DNA from: Vibrio hyugaensis
GTDB lineage: Bacteria > Pseudomonadota > Gammaproteobacteria > Enterobacterales > Vibrionaceae
DNA length: 64,000 nucleotides
Assembly: GCF_002906655.1 (NCBI RefSeq)
Contig: NZ_CP025795.1
Span: 62,001-126,000 of the forward strand
Direction: 5' to 3'
Position numbers and translations under genes: made by a program. Positions 46,732 through 55,358 of the stretch are shown here, piece after piece. A model generated the notes under the pieces. The model did not search any database. It saw only the letters and a program-made list of their open reading frames with translations, and was not told where the DNA came from. Within the stretch, counting starts at the first letter, position 1; each line of letters opens with the position of its first letter.

Positions 46732-47625
46732 TTACTCGTCTGCAGGAATGTCGGCAATTTGCTGCAAACTGTAAGCCGTTAGCGGATCAATCTCTTTCAC
46801 GATTTCTTCCACTTGCTTAATCGCTTCTACAGACGTGCTAGCTTTGCGGTAGCTCAGATAGATAGGACGGTACCAATCTTCTACGCCAGACACCTTGTGA
46901 AGCTGCCCACTCGCAATGAACGGTTCTACCAAAGAAGCTGGTAGATACGCACTGCCGCCCTTCTCCAAAACGAAGTCTAAAGCGATACGTGCCGTCGAAG
47001 TACGTAAGTAGGGCGCAGGGATTTTAGGGTGACGTTCTGCATGCTCAGACGCAAAGCGCGTGCCCCAATCTACGTAAACGTATTTCTGCTCAAATACCGT
47101 TTCTAACGAATCTGGCTTGGTTGAAACCAACACAAGTACCACGTCAGCAACTTTCTTACAGTTCAGCTCATCCGCTTTGATTTGGTCGAAAGCAAACGCC
47201 ATATCCAGCGTTCGTTCTAGCAAACTGCGGCTTAGCATTTCACGACCCATGACTTCTGCCATAAAGCCGTAACCACCAAATGAGTCTGTCACCACACTCA
47301 AACAGTTTTGCAGATAAGCATCCCAAATGTTTGGCGTACCACCCATGGTGAGCTGCAATGCTTTACCATCTTCGAGGGATAATTCGAGTTTGGCTTGCTG
47401 CAAAGTGGTCACCATCACCTCTGCATAGCCTATTAAACGCTCACCTGCGGAGGTCAACTTTATGTTATTTCGATCACGAATAAACAACTGCGTATCGAAA
47501 TAACTTTCCAATTGTTTGATGCGTGCGCTCACCGCTGCTTGCGTAATATACAAGTTCTCAGCAGCTCGTCCGAAGTGACGAACCTTTGCCAGCTCTAAAA
47601 ATGTTCGAAAGACCTTTACATCCAT
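46732..47625 (-). CDS. hdfR: LysR family regulator HdfR
   Basis: 297-residue LysR protein; the N-terminus MDVKVFRTFLELAKVRHFGRAAENLYITQAAVSARIKQLE is characteristic of HdfR, which in E. coli represses flhDC. The start at 47625 has AGGAG upstream; a frame to 47643 is less likely. Divergent from maoP, the same arrangement as in E. coli, which supports both assignments. Targets in Vibrio are unknown, since Vibrio lacks flhDC. Confidence 0.85.
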   Translation of the reverse strand: MDVKVFRTFLELAKVRHFGRAAENLYITQAAVSARIKQLESYFDTQLFIRDRNNIKLTSAGERLIGYAEVMVTTLQQAKLELSLEDGKALQLTMGGTPNIWDAYLQNCLSVVTDSFGGYGFMAEVMGREMLSRSLLERTLDMAFAFDQIKADELNCKKVADVVLVLVSTKPDSLETVFEQKYVYVDWGTRFASEHAERHPKIPAPYLRTSTARIALDFVLEKGGSAYLPASLVEPFIASGQLHKVSGVEDWYRPIYLSYRKASTSVEAIKQVEEIVKEIDPLTAYSLQQIADIPADE

Positions 47626-47773
47626 AAACCATCTCCTGGTCAATATAAAACCAGATTAACAACTAATTAAAATTTTGACGACAAAAAAGTTTTGTTTTTC
47701 TTTTGTTAGCTTTGCGCCTAATTTTCGCCGTAATTCATCACATTCATCAATAACGGTTACAGAGGCTGTTGAT

Positions 47774-48127
47774 ATGTCTGACACTGAATTTCGTCATGGC
47801 AAAAAACGTTTTTACGACAACGTAAAATTCCCACGCGGCTTTGCAAAGTCTGGCGATTTTACTCTTTCGGAAGAGGAAATCCTAACAATTTATGGGGATA
47901 CTATGCTTGGCCTAGAGTCAGGCGAGTTGACACCTGAGAACAGCGAAGAGAAACACTTCGTAAAAGTTCTGGAAAACCCAGGCAAAGCGAAAACTAAAAT
48001 CGAGCGCACTTGGTTAAAATACACACAATTAGCTCGTGGTCGCAAACGCTTCCACACGCTAAATGGTCGTAACAAACCAGAGGCGTCAGATGACTACGCA
48101 GAAGAGAGCCTAGCAGAAGACGATTAA
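47774..48127 (+). CDS. maoP: MaoP (YifE, DUF413), macrodomain organisation protein
   Basis: 117 residues, close to the E. coli length. DUF413 signatures: FYDNVKFPRGFAKSGDFTL, LTIYGDTMLGLESG and RTWLKYTQLARGRKRFHTL. In E. coli MaoP acts with the maoS site to organise the Ori macrodomain. Acidic C-terminal tail. GAGG lies ~9 nt before the ATG at 47774. Divergent from hdfR, 148 bp apart. Confidence 0.9.
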   Translation: MSDTEFRHGKKRFYDNVKFPRGFAKSGDFTLSEEEILTIYGDTMLGLESGELTPENSEEKHFVKVLENPGKAKTKIERTWLKYTQLARGRKRFHTLNGRNKPEASDDYAEESLAEDD

Positions 48128-48206
48128 CCGACTCTGCCAAGCCTTAATGCTTGGTTAATCCTCAGAGTATTTCATTCTGTGGTGTTGCAAAAACTTTTTC
48201 TTTTTC

Positions 48207-48241
48207 AAAAGCCCTAAGGTGACATGCCTAAGGGCTTTTTC
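48207..48241. terminator. Terminator after maoP
   Basis: AAAAGCCCT and AGGGCTTTT arms with a long inner loop and a T run; also suits the convergent DUF3081 gene. Confidence 0.8.
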
Positions 48242-48257
48242 ATTTTCTGGCGACCAT

Positions 48258-48509
48258 TCACTTCGCCAACATAGCGACCTTCTTCAAGAAGCTGTCTTTC
48301 AGATGCTCTTGGTCATATTCCAAATGATAGGTGTTGTGGAACCCCACCGTAAGCTCCACACCATTGCCTCTCAGAAACACGTTATAGCCATCGTAATCAG
48401 AATAGGCCTCTATCCCTTCATACATCTTGCCAAACTCAGTAGGCGTGCCGTTGTTCATCACACATTCGTATGCTTGGAGCACTTTGGTTGCGTCTAATTC
48501 GTTTTTCAT
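48258..48509 (-). CDS. DUF3081 family protein
   Basis: 83 residues; MKNELDATKVLQAYECVMNNG, DYDGYNVFLRGNGVELTVGFHNTYHLEY and the C-terminal FLKKVAML match DUF3081 as I recall it, a small cytoplasmic family of Vibrio and relatives with no known function. GAGGGA lies upstream of the ATG at 48509; an upstream frame to 48569 is rejected. Confidence 0.75.
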   Translation of the reverse strand: MKNELDATKVLQAYECVMNNGTPTEFGKMYEGIEAYSDYDGYNVFLRGNGVELTVGFHNTYHLEYDQEHLKDSFLKKVAMLAK

Positions 48510-48883
48510 TGCGATTCCCTCAGCAATAAACACACTTAAAGTATGGATAAGGAAGAAACGCCGTGCCACACCATAGATTGCGTGAGATCATAACTTCGCC
48601 ATTTTTCTTCCCTTTCTCCTACGCAACTCCATTCAATTCGGCTCGCTCGTTCAGCCAAAAAACTTAATTTCAGTCATAAATTTTACATGCTAATCAACTA
48701 GGCTTGCTTCACGGCTTTGCATAGATTCAACTCGAAGCAAACGTAAAAATCGCCCAGAAAAGCAACATTGGTTAAAGAAAAAGCAAATTTTTGACCTAAA
48801 ACAATAGCAGTTCAACATTACTTATTTTATAATGCGAATTAATGTTTCAGAACATCTTAAATTCCAATAACTAGGGGCACAAA
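48510..48883. other. Gap upstream of nagB with a possible NagC-type site
   Basis: 374 bp without a gene, divergent between the DUF3081 gene and nagB. The segment 48822-48842 (TTATTTTATAATGCGAATTA then A) has TTA-TT...AA-TAA symmetry resembling NagC/Mlc operators and lies 41 bp upstream of nagB. Weak evidence by eye. Confidence 0.35.
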
Positions 48884-49684
48884 ATGAGACTTATCCCGTT
48901 AGCTCAAGCAGCACAAGTAGGCAAGTGGGCAGCAGCACACATCGCTAAGCGCATCAACGACTTCAAACCAACTGCTGAGCGTCCGTTCGTTCTGGGTCTA
49001 CCTACAGGTGGCACTCCTCTAGCAACTTACAAAGCATTGATCGAACTTTACCAAGCTGGTGAAGTGAGCTTCGAACACGTTGTAACTTTCAACATGGACG
49101 AATACATCGGCATCCCTGCGGATCACCCAGAATCATACCGTTCATTCATGTACACCAACTTCTTCAACCACGTAAACATCCAAGAAGCGAACATCAACCT
49201 TCTTAACGGTAACGCGGAAGATCACGAAGCGGAATGCCAACGCTACGAAGACAAAATCAAGTCTTACGGCAAGATCAACCTATTCATGGGCGGCGTAGGT
49301 AACGACGGTCACATCGCATTCAACGAGCCAGCATCTTCTCTGTCTTCTCGCACTCGCATCAAGACACTAACTGAAGACACTCGTATCGCGAACTCTCGTT
49401 TCTTCGATGGCGACATCAACCAAGTTCCTAAATACGCACTAACTATCGGTGTTGGTACGCTACTAGACGCTCAAGAAGTGATGATCCTAGTAACTGGTCA
49501 CAACAAAGCACTTGCTCTACAAGCAGCAGTAGAAGGCAGCGTAAACCACCTATGGACGGTTTCTGCACTTCAACTACACCCTAAAGCAGTAATCGTTTGT
49601 GATGAGCCTTCACAACAAGAGCTTAAAGTGAAGACAGTTAAGTACTTCTCTGAGCTAGAAGCGGAAAACATCAAAGGTTTCTAA
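48884..49684 (+). CDS. nagB: Glucosamine-6-phosphate deaminase
   Basis: Converts glucosamine-6-phosphate to fructose-6-phosphate plus ammonia, the step that feeds chitin-derived amino sugar into glycolysis. 266 residues, the standard length. [25 protein letters not shown] (catalytic Asp) and [16 protein letters not shown] are classic NagB motifs. Strong codon bias indicates high expression. nagA, nagE and nagC are not adjacent. Links to the chitinase and AA10 enzyme in this window. Confidence 0.98.
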   Translation: MRLIPLAQAAQVGKWAAAHIAKRINDFKPTAERPFVLGLPTGGTPLATYKALIELYQAGEVSFEHVVTFNMDEYIGIPADHPESYRSFMYTNFFNHVNIQEANINLLNGNAEDHEAECQRYEDKIKSYGKINLFMGGVGNDGHIAFNEPASSLSSRTRIKTLTEDTRIANSRFFDGDINQVPKYALTIGVGTLLDAQEVMILVTGHNKALALQAAVEGSVNHLWTVSALQLHPKAVIVCDEPSQQELKVKTVKYFSELEAENIKGF

Positions 49685-49722
49685 TCCTTCGGATAACAAC
49701 CAAAGATAAACGCTGAATACAC

Positions 49723-49750
49723 AAAACCCGTGAGTCATCACGGGTTTTTT
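49723..49750 (+). terminator. Intrinsic terminator after nagB
   Basis: AAAACCCGTGA and TCACGGGTTTT around GTCA, followed by T residues. Confidence 0.92.
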
Positions 49751-49810
49751 CGTTTTTAAAGACTGAAAGGTTTGAAGATTTAGGAATTTAAAGAACCGCT
49801 AGCGAGGCGT

Positions 49811-50677
49811 TTAATAAGCTTGAATACCAAACTGACGCAGACGTTTTGGCAATACCTCATCAAGTTTATCTAATTCGCTCGGCTCGACCTCAATGAGGTT
49901 GAAGTTATGCTGCTCATACACCGCACGAATCTTCTCTCGCTCCGCCTCTAACATCTCGCCAGTGTCACTGCCCCAAAACTGCAAATAGACTTTGCCACCC
50001 GGTAGGTAGAAATCGCTTGTCACGTCTTGTTCAATCGGCAGTTGGCGCTCGTAAGCGTGCACCACACCAGCCAAATACAGCCAGTTATCGATCAGCAGTT
50101 CTCCTTTAGAACGAACATAATGCCCGTCTAAAGTGCGGTGCTTGGCTTCAAACTTCTGACGGAAATTGGAAAGCGACTTATCTGTCGAGTGGGACTCGAC
50201 ATCTTGCCCTAAGAACTCAATCACAGACTGCTTGAGGCGCTTGTGACGCAGTACTACGTCGTGCCACACCACAAAGGTATTCTGCGACTCTTTATCGGTT
50301 CTCTGCTGACCTCCAGCGCGGATTCCGGCTTCGGTTAAGCTCCATCCTTCTTCGGATTTGCTGATCCAGCCTAATTCACTTAACAGCTGGTTCATACGCT
50401 TGGCATTGAGCTTAAGTTTCTCACCCAACAGGGTTGCGCTGTAGGTTTTGCCAGACGTTGCGGCAAGCTCGATGTGCAAGTTGGTCGGCCAAACAATGAA
50501 CTGCCCAAATTTAGGGTGATCGACATACTCACCGCCAAACTTGGCGCCCTCTTCGGTCAAAATCCATTTCTCGTCTTGGCGAACGATGTAGCCAGCGCGT
50601 TTGAGATCGGCAAACAGCAGCTTGGCTTCTATCTGACGCATTTTTGCCAGTGCCGACGTCGATATTTTTTCAGACAC
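49811..50677 (-). CDS. PD-(D/E)XK nuclease-like protein with two winged-helix-like repeats
   Basis: 288 residues, GTG start, with AGGAGG 8 nt upstream. Two similar repeats, ~38-63 (W-ILTEEGAKFGG...GQFIVWP) and ~112-139 (W-SLTEAGIRAGG...NTFVVWHD), look like winged-helix DNA-binding units. The C-terminal third resembles a PD-(D/E)XK nuclease core: SKGE (Glu193), SDFYLP (Asp222), YLQFWG (Gln233 where Glu is usual) and EREK (Lys249). A nucleic-acid-processing enzyme is inferred; the Glu-to-Gln change may affect catalysis. No partner genes suggest a pathway. Confidence 0.65.
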   Translation of the reverse strand: MSEKISTSALAKMRQIEAKLLFADLKRAGYIVRQDEKWILTEEGAKFGGEYVDHPKFGQFIVWPTNLHIELAATSGKTYSATLLGEKLKLNAKRMNQLLSELGWISKSEEGWSLTEAGIRAGGQQRTDKESQNTFVVWHDVVLRHKRLKQSVIEFLGQDVESHSTDKSLSNFRQKFEAKHRTLDGHYVRSKGELLIDNWLYLAGVVHAYERQLPIEQDVTSDFYLPGGKVYLQFWGSDTGEMLEAEREKIRAVYEQHNFNLIEVEPSELDKLDEVLPKRLRQFGIQAY

Positions 50678-50826
50678 GATTCATGCCTCCTGCTACTGTT
50701 TGAAAGTAAGGTGATGACTTGGATATTAACGCATTGATTTCATTGCTTGAAGTAAGAATAGATCGAATATGCTGATAAAAAAGCCTGTCCCTCAGGACTG
50801 GCTTTTGTTTTGTGGAGCGAGGCTGG

Positions 50827-52053
50827 TTACTTAATAAATGAAATACAGCCTTGCAGAATCACTAGGTTGACGATGTCGATAAAGAACGCACCAACGATAG
50901 GCACCACCATGAAAGCTTGTGGTGATGGACCGAAGCGGTTAACGATAGAGCCCATGTTCATCACTGCGGTTGGGGTTGCGCCCAGACCAAAGCCACAGTG
51001 ACCACTTGCGATAACCGCTGCATCGTAGTTGCTGCCCATCACGCGGAACGTCACGTAGTAAGCGAAAACCGCCAAAATCACCGATTGCACCGCCAGAATG
51101 ATGAGGAACGGGATTGCTAAGTCGAAAATGTTCCACAGTTTTAGGCTCATTAGCGCCATCGCTAGGAACAGAGACAGAGAAACCGTACCAAGAATATCGA
51201 CCGTCTCAACATCCACTTTGCGTACTTTGGTCACTTCCATGATGTTGGTGATCACGACACCGATAAACAGCGCGTAAACGAAGTCTGGAATCATCAACCA
51301 TTTGATGCCAAAGCTGCTCACCCAACCTTCTAAGTAGCCAGCACCAGTGACACACAGCAGAATGATCGACAAGCTCTCGACCACTTTCTTCGCGGTTACG
51401 CGGTCTTCTTCGTGCTCGTTGTAGGTCACCAATTCAGGAAAACGCTCATGAGTCTGGTTGGTGCGTCCGTATTCAGATTCAAGGTTGTGCTTATCTATTA
51501 AACGCTGCGCCACAGGGCTGCCGATGATGCCACCAATCACCAAACCAAAGGTGGCAGATGCCATTGCGACTTCTAGTACGTTGTGCAAGTCATACATGTC
51601 TTGGAAGGTTTGTGACCATGCTGCGCCCGTACCGTGACCGCCAGACAGCGTAATCGAACCTGCAATCAAGCCCATTAGCGGGTCTAAGCCGAGCGCCGTT
51701 GCCAAAGAGACACCGACCGCGTTTTGGATAAGAATGTACACCGATGCCACGGCTAAGAAGATAAACACCTTAGCGCCACCTTTAATCAACTGGGTGTAGT
51801 TCGCTGCTAAGCCAACGGTAGCGAAGAACATCAACATGAAAGTGTTTTGCAGCGGTAAATCGAAAACTAAATCCACGCCATTGAAATGCATCGCGGTGAT
51901 CGCACAAGCGACAATCAAACCACCAACGATTGGCTCGGGAATATTGAATTTCTTTAAGATCGGTAATTTAGCGTTAACGAATTGTCCCAAGAACAACACA
52001 CAAATAGCGACGAGAAACGACTCTTGTGGACCGACAGAAATGACCTGATTCAT
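50827..52053 (-). CDS. gltS: Sodium/glutamate symporter GltS (copy 1)
   Basis: 408 residues, about ten hydrophobic segments. Family signatures: NIPEPIVGGLIVA near 42-54, ITLSGGHGTGAAW, and GHCGFGLGATPTAVMNM in the C-terminal half (two inverted repeats of the ESS family). Imports glutamate with Na+. The start at 52053 has AGAGG at good distance. A close paralogue lies at 55359-56594; the two share long identical stretches. Three TTCTCA-N5-TGAGAA-type repeats precede this copy. Confidence 0.95.
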   Translation of the reverse strand: MNQVISVGPQESFLVAICVLFLGQFVNAKLPILKKFNIPEPIVGGLIVACAITAMHFNGVDLVFDLPLQNTFMLMFFATVGLAANYTQLIKGGAKVFIFLAVASVYILIQNAVGVSLATALGLDPLMGLIAGSITLSGGHGTGAAWSQTFQDMYDLHNVLEVAMASATFGLVIGGIIGSPVAQRLIDKHNLESEYGRTNQTHERFPELVTYNEHEEDRVTAKKVVESLSIILLCVTGAGYLEGWVSSFGIKWLMIPDFVYALFIGVVITNIMEVTKVRKVDVETVDILGTVSLSLFLAMALMSLKLWNIFDLAIPFLIILAVQSVILAVFAYYVTFRVMGSNYDAAVIASGHCGFGLGATPTAVMNMGSIVNRFGPSPQAFMVVPIVGAFFIDIVNLVILQGCISFIK

Positions 52054-52171
52054 AAAACCTCTTTGCCTCCTTTTTCTCATCCTTTGAGCAACAACTCGCA
52101 GGTTGAGCGGTATTTAGGCAGGTCAGAGTGCCTACTGAACGTGTGGTTTTCTAGGATGGAAACTCTTTCAA

Positions 52172-52299
52172 TTCTCATTAAATAAGAAAGCAATAGCTCG
52201 GATATTTACCCAATTCTCACTCAATGAAAAAACATACTTTTTCACCAAGGTTTGTGGCGCAATTTTCTCGTTTTTTTCGCCCTTCTCAACTTATGAGAA
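52172..52299. promoter_or_regulatory. Three-copy operator-like repeat upstream of gltS copy 1
   Basis: Copies: TTCTCA-N5-TAAGAA (52172-52188), TTCTCA-N5-TGAAAA (52214-52230) and TTCTCA-N5-TGAGAA (52283-52299, perfectly symmetric). The first two start 42 bp apart, close to four helical turns. Such arrays are typical for a dimeric repressor or activator; its identity is unknown. Confidence 0.5.
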
Positions 52300-52443
52300 G
52301 TGCCGAGTTTTTAAGGGCAAAAACGTATGCGATTGCGTGCAAATTTTGCGTGAAACTCTGGTGCAAACTTTGGCGAATTTTCATCGACAAAAGTGATTGA
52401 GAAAACAGCGCATGAAGATTGTCGCTTTCTATCCCGGCGCCTA

Positions 52444-52467
52444 GGTGTTATACATATATATAACACC
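52444..52467. promoter_or_regulatory. GntR-type operator overlapping the ABC operon promoter
   Basis: Nine-base arms GGTGTTATA and TATAACACC are perfect inverted repeats around CATATA. It lies 22 bp before the GntR start, suggesting autorepression of the gntR-ABC operon by its own first gene product. Confidence 0.7.
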
Positions 52468-52489
52468 AACTCAGCCAAGGAAACCAATC

Positions 52490-52861
52490 ATGACGCATTG
52501 GCATGATCGCCAACCGATTTTCCGTCAGTTGGCTGACCAGATCACCCAGCAAATATTGCAAGGTATCTGGCAAGAGGGCGAAGCTTTGCCTTCGGTACGC
52601 AGTGTCTCTGCGGATATGAAGATCAACCACCTGACGGTCATGAAGGGCTATCAGTTATTGGTTGATGAAGGATTGGTTGAGAAGAAACGTGGGCAAGGCA
52701 TGTTTGTCGCCCAAGGTGCAAAAAAACAGCTGCTTGCTGATGAAAAAGCACGTTTCCTTGAACAACAAATTCCGCAGATCGCCGACACACTACAACGTCT
52801 GGATATGTCTCTTGATGAATTTATCCAACAAATCCAAACACATATTGAAGGTGACCAATGA
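52490..52861 (+). CDS. GntR family regulator, YtrA subfamily
   Basis: 123 residues, the short YtrA type: GntR winged helix at residues 1-70 (PIFRQLADQITQQILQGIWQEGEALPSVRSVSADMKIN) with only a small helical dimerisation tail. AAGGAA supports the start at 52490. Its TGA overlaps the ATG of the ABC ATPase gene. In Bacillus and others YtrA represses such ABC operons and responds to cell-envelope stress; the same role is inferred here. Confidence 0.93.
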   Translation: MTHWHDRQPIFRQLADQITQQILQGIWQEGEALPSVRSVSADMKINHLTVMKGYQLLVDEGLVEKKRGQGMFVAQGAKKQLLADEKARFLEQQIPQIADTLQRLDMSLDEFIQQIQTHIEGDQ

Positions 52862-53715
52862 GCGCATTAGTCAGTGTAAAACACGTCTCCAAGCAATATC
52901 GTCAGCAGGGTGAAGCGCTGCATGACGTGAGCTTTGATCTACAAGCGGGCCAAGTACTTGGCTTGCTAGGTCATAACGGTGCGGGTAAATCGACTCTCAT
53001 TAACGCCCTACTCGGTGCACACGAATATCAGGGCACCATTCGCATCAACGGCTTTGAGCCAATCATGCAACGCGACAAAATCATGCAGAGCTTGTCTTAC
53101 ATCTCGGATGTGAACGTGTTGCCAAACTGGATGACGGTTGCTCAGCTGCTCGATTACACCGAGGGCGTACATCCAGGTTTTAATCGCAGCAAAGCCGATG
53201 CCATGCTTCGCCAAACCGACATCAAGCCGCGTGCGCGCATCAAATCCCTCTCGAAAGGCATGAAGGTGCAATTGCACTTGGCAGTCGTCATCGCGACCAA
53301 TACGCAGATTCTGATTCTAGACGAGCCAACGCTTGGTTTGGATTTGGTTTATCGCGATACCTTCTACCGTCATTTGCTGGAATGGTTCCACGATGGCGAG
53401 CGTGTGCTGATCATTGCGAGCCATGAAGTATCGGAAATCGAACACCTACTGACGGACGTGCTGATCCTTAAACACGGTCGACCTGTCCTGCAAACCTCAA
53501 TGGACAGCATCAGCGAGGATTACTTCATTCTTGATGCCAGTGATGAGCATCGCGCACAAATCGAAGCGCTGAAACCACTGTCATCGCAAAAAGGCTTAGG
53601 CACGACTAAATGGTTGCTGTCGTCACAATACGCAGAACAAGTTGCAGGTCTGGGTAATGTGTATGGCGTCAAGCTTGCGGATCTGTTCTTGGCATTGCAG
53701 AAGGAGGCAGCATAA
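52858..53715 (+). CDS. ABC transporter ATP-binding protein (YtrB-like)
   Basis: 285 residues. Walker A GHNGAGKST near 40-48, signature region LSKGMKVQLHLA (a variant of LSGGQ), Walker B ILILDEPTLGLD and H-loop ASHEVSE. Overlaps the gntR stop by 4 nt and the permease start by 1 nt, so all three genes are coupled. Export or envelope-protective role rather than import, since no binding protein is present (inference). Confidence 0.93.
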   Translation: MSALVSVKHVSKQYRQQGEALHDVSFDLQAGQVLGLLGHNGAGKSTLINALLGAHEYQGTIRINGFEPIMQRDKIMQSLSYISDVNVLPNWMTVAQLLDYTEGVHPGFNRSKADAMLRQTDIKPRARIKSLSKGMKVQLHLAVVIATNTQILILDEPTLGLDLVYRDTFYRHLLEWFHDGERVLIIASHEVSEIEHLLTDVLILKHGRPVLQTSMDSISEDYFILDASDEHRAQIEALKPLSSQKGLGTTKWLLSSQYAEQVAGLGNVYGVKLADLFLALQKEAA

Positions 53716-54545
53716 TGAAATCGATTGTCGCGATGTTGCGTAAAGAATGGCTAGAGAACCCGTTGGTTACACGCGTGCCGTTATTTATGTTTGCCTGTGG
53801 CGTGCTGCTGTTTGTCAGCTTAATGAGTAGCTCGACACTGCAACACAATATGTTCTTCCAAATGAGCTTTGGCGGTGATGTCAGTGACATCCACAAAGAG
53901 CTAGGTGATGACGTCAACATGCTGATCACAGGTGGCATTGGTTTGTTGTCTATCCTGCTTGGCACTCAATATTTCCCAAGAACGCTGCGTAAAGAGCGCT
54001 CAGAGGGCAGTATCATGTTTTGGCGCAGTATGCCTGTCAGTGACGTGAAAACCCATCTGGTGAAGCTGACGTTTGGTTTATTGGTGATTCCATTGGTGTG
54101 TTCGGTATTGGTTTTCGCTTCCGGCTTTATGCTGTGGATGTTGAATGTTTCAACCGACCACCAGCTGGCGTTATTGTATCGCCAAGCATCATTGGGCTTC
54201 GTGCTGCTGAACTGGATTGAATTCTTGCTTCGAATGGTGGTGGCTGGCGTGTTGTTATTGCCGCTCGCACTGACAGCAATGGCAATCTCTCAGAAAGTGA
54301 ACTCACCCCTGTTGGTGATCTTGATTGGTATTTACGCACTGCGCTGGATGCCGATTGCGATGTTCAACTTCTATGGTCTGGATGATTTCTTCTCTGCGAT
54401 TTTCTATCTACCACTGCACGCGATTCTTGCACCAAACCCGTTCAGCGCGATTCCAGATGCAGGTTGGTTGAATGTCGGTATTTACGCTTTCATCGGTGTG
54501 CTTGCTTGGACGGCTAGCATCAAGTTCAGCCGCACCGTGAACTAA
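53715..54545 (+). CDS. ABC transporter permease
   Basis: 276 residues with about six hydrophobic segments and a large extracytoplasmic region between the first two. The motif RKEWLENPLV at the N-terminus and KERSEGSIMFWRSMPVSD resemble ABC-2-type exporter permeases. The ATG overlaps the ATPase stop by one base. Last gene of the operon, followed by a terminator. Confidence 0.9.
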   Translation: MKSIVAMLRKEWLENPLVTRVPLFMFACGVLLFVSLMSSSTLQHNMFFQMSFGGDVSDIHKELGDDVNMLITGGIGLLSILLGTQYFPRTLRKERSEGSIMFWRSMPVSDVKTHLVKLTFGLLVIPLVCSVLVFASGFMLWMLNVSTDHQLALLYRQASLGFVLLNWIEFLLRMVVAGVLLLPLALTAMAISQKVNSPLLVILIGIYALRWMPIAMFNFYGLDDFFSAIFYLPLHAILAPNPFSAIPDAGWLNVGIYAFIGVLAWTASIKFSRTVN

Positions 54546-54570
54546 CAAGCACAAGCGAAACCGCACATCA

Positions 54571-54597
54571 AAAGCGAGGTACTGTCCTCGCTTTTTT
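54571..54597 (+). terminator. Terminator after the GntR-ABC operon
   Basis: AAAGCGAGG and CCTCGCTTT with a 6-nt loop and a T run. Confidence 0.9.
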
Positions 54598-54749
54598 CAT
54601 TTTCGGCACCATCAATCTTCACTCTGTTTGCTTCAACTCAAAAATAATCAGCCTATAGCAATAGCGCTTCTGCGTGGTTAAGTTCATAATCCCCCGCTTA
54701 ATGCGCCCAGCGCTGTCATCTAGAATTTTTGAAAAGCAGAACACCAACC

Positions 54750-55268
54750 ATGACCACCAAGCCAACAGCCATTATTGGACTGTACAACCCAAAGAGTCCA
54801 ACCAACGTTGGCGCTGTATTACGAGCCGCAGGCTGCTACGACGCTGCGCAAGTTCGTTACAACGGCACACGCTACAGCCGCGCAGTAAAATTCCAGACCG
54901 ACACCCAGAACTCACAAGAACGCATTCAATTAGTGGAGGTGGAAGACCTCACCGCTAATGTTGCCGACGATGTGAAAATTGTTTGTGTTGAGTTAGTGGT
55001 CGGCGCAACAGCACTGCCGCACTTCACTCACCCAGAGAAAGCGATTTATGTGTTTGGACCAGAGGACGGCTCACTGCCGCAAGAGGTGGTCGATAAGGCG
55101 CATCATGTGGTGTACGTACCGACTCACGGTTGTATGAACCTAGCCGCGACGGTGAACGTTGTGCTTTACGATCGCATGGCGAAAACACTGGGGACGATTG
55201 ATGACCACCAGCAAGTCCTTGCTAATCGAGACAACAAAAACCGCTTGAAAATGAAAGCTTGCGTATAG
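54750..55268 (+). CDS. SPOUT (TrmH/SpoU-type) RNA methyltransferase
   Basis: 172 residues. N-terminal GLYNPKSPTNVGAVLRAAG, and the knot region YVFGPEDGSLPQEV ... VYVPTHGCMNLAATVNVVLYDR with the SAM-binding loop and conserved Asn, identify an AdoMet-dependent 2'-O-ribose methyltransferase of tRNA or rRNA. The start ATG at 54750 lacks a strong ribosome site; an in-frame TTG at 54729 is possible. Close to the TrmL/TrmJ group in size. Target nucleotide not known. Confidence 0.9.
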   Translation: MTTKPTAIIGLYNPKSPTNVGAVLRAAGCYDAAQVRYNGTRYSRAVKFQTDTQNSQERIQLVEVEDLTANVADDVKIVCVELVVGATALPHFTHPEKAIYVFGPEDGSLPQEVVDKAHHVVYVPTHGCMNLAATVNVVLYDRMAKTLGTIDDHQQVLANRDNKNRLKMKACV

Positions 55269-55307
55269 ACAGACGAAGCTCGTCGTTGGCGAACACCAGA
55301 TACAAAA

Positions 55308-55332
55308 AAGGTCACAGCAACACTGTGACCTT
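55308..55332 (+). terminator. Terminator after the methyltransferase gene
   Basis: AAGGTCACAG and CTGTGACCTT around a 5-nt loop with T-rich tail; convergent with gltS copy 2. Confidence 0.88.
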
Positions 55333-55358
55333 CTGTTTTATTTAGCGTCTTAATCTAT

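Larger units (their letters stand above)
52054..52489. other. Divergent gltS / GntR-operon regulatory region
   Basis: 436 bp without a gene. It holds three TTCTCA-N5-TGAGAA-type sites nearer gltS (52172-52188, 52214-52230, 52283-52299) and the GntR palindrome at 52444-52467. Confidence 0.6.
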
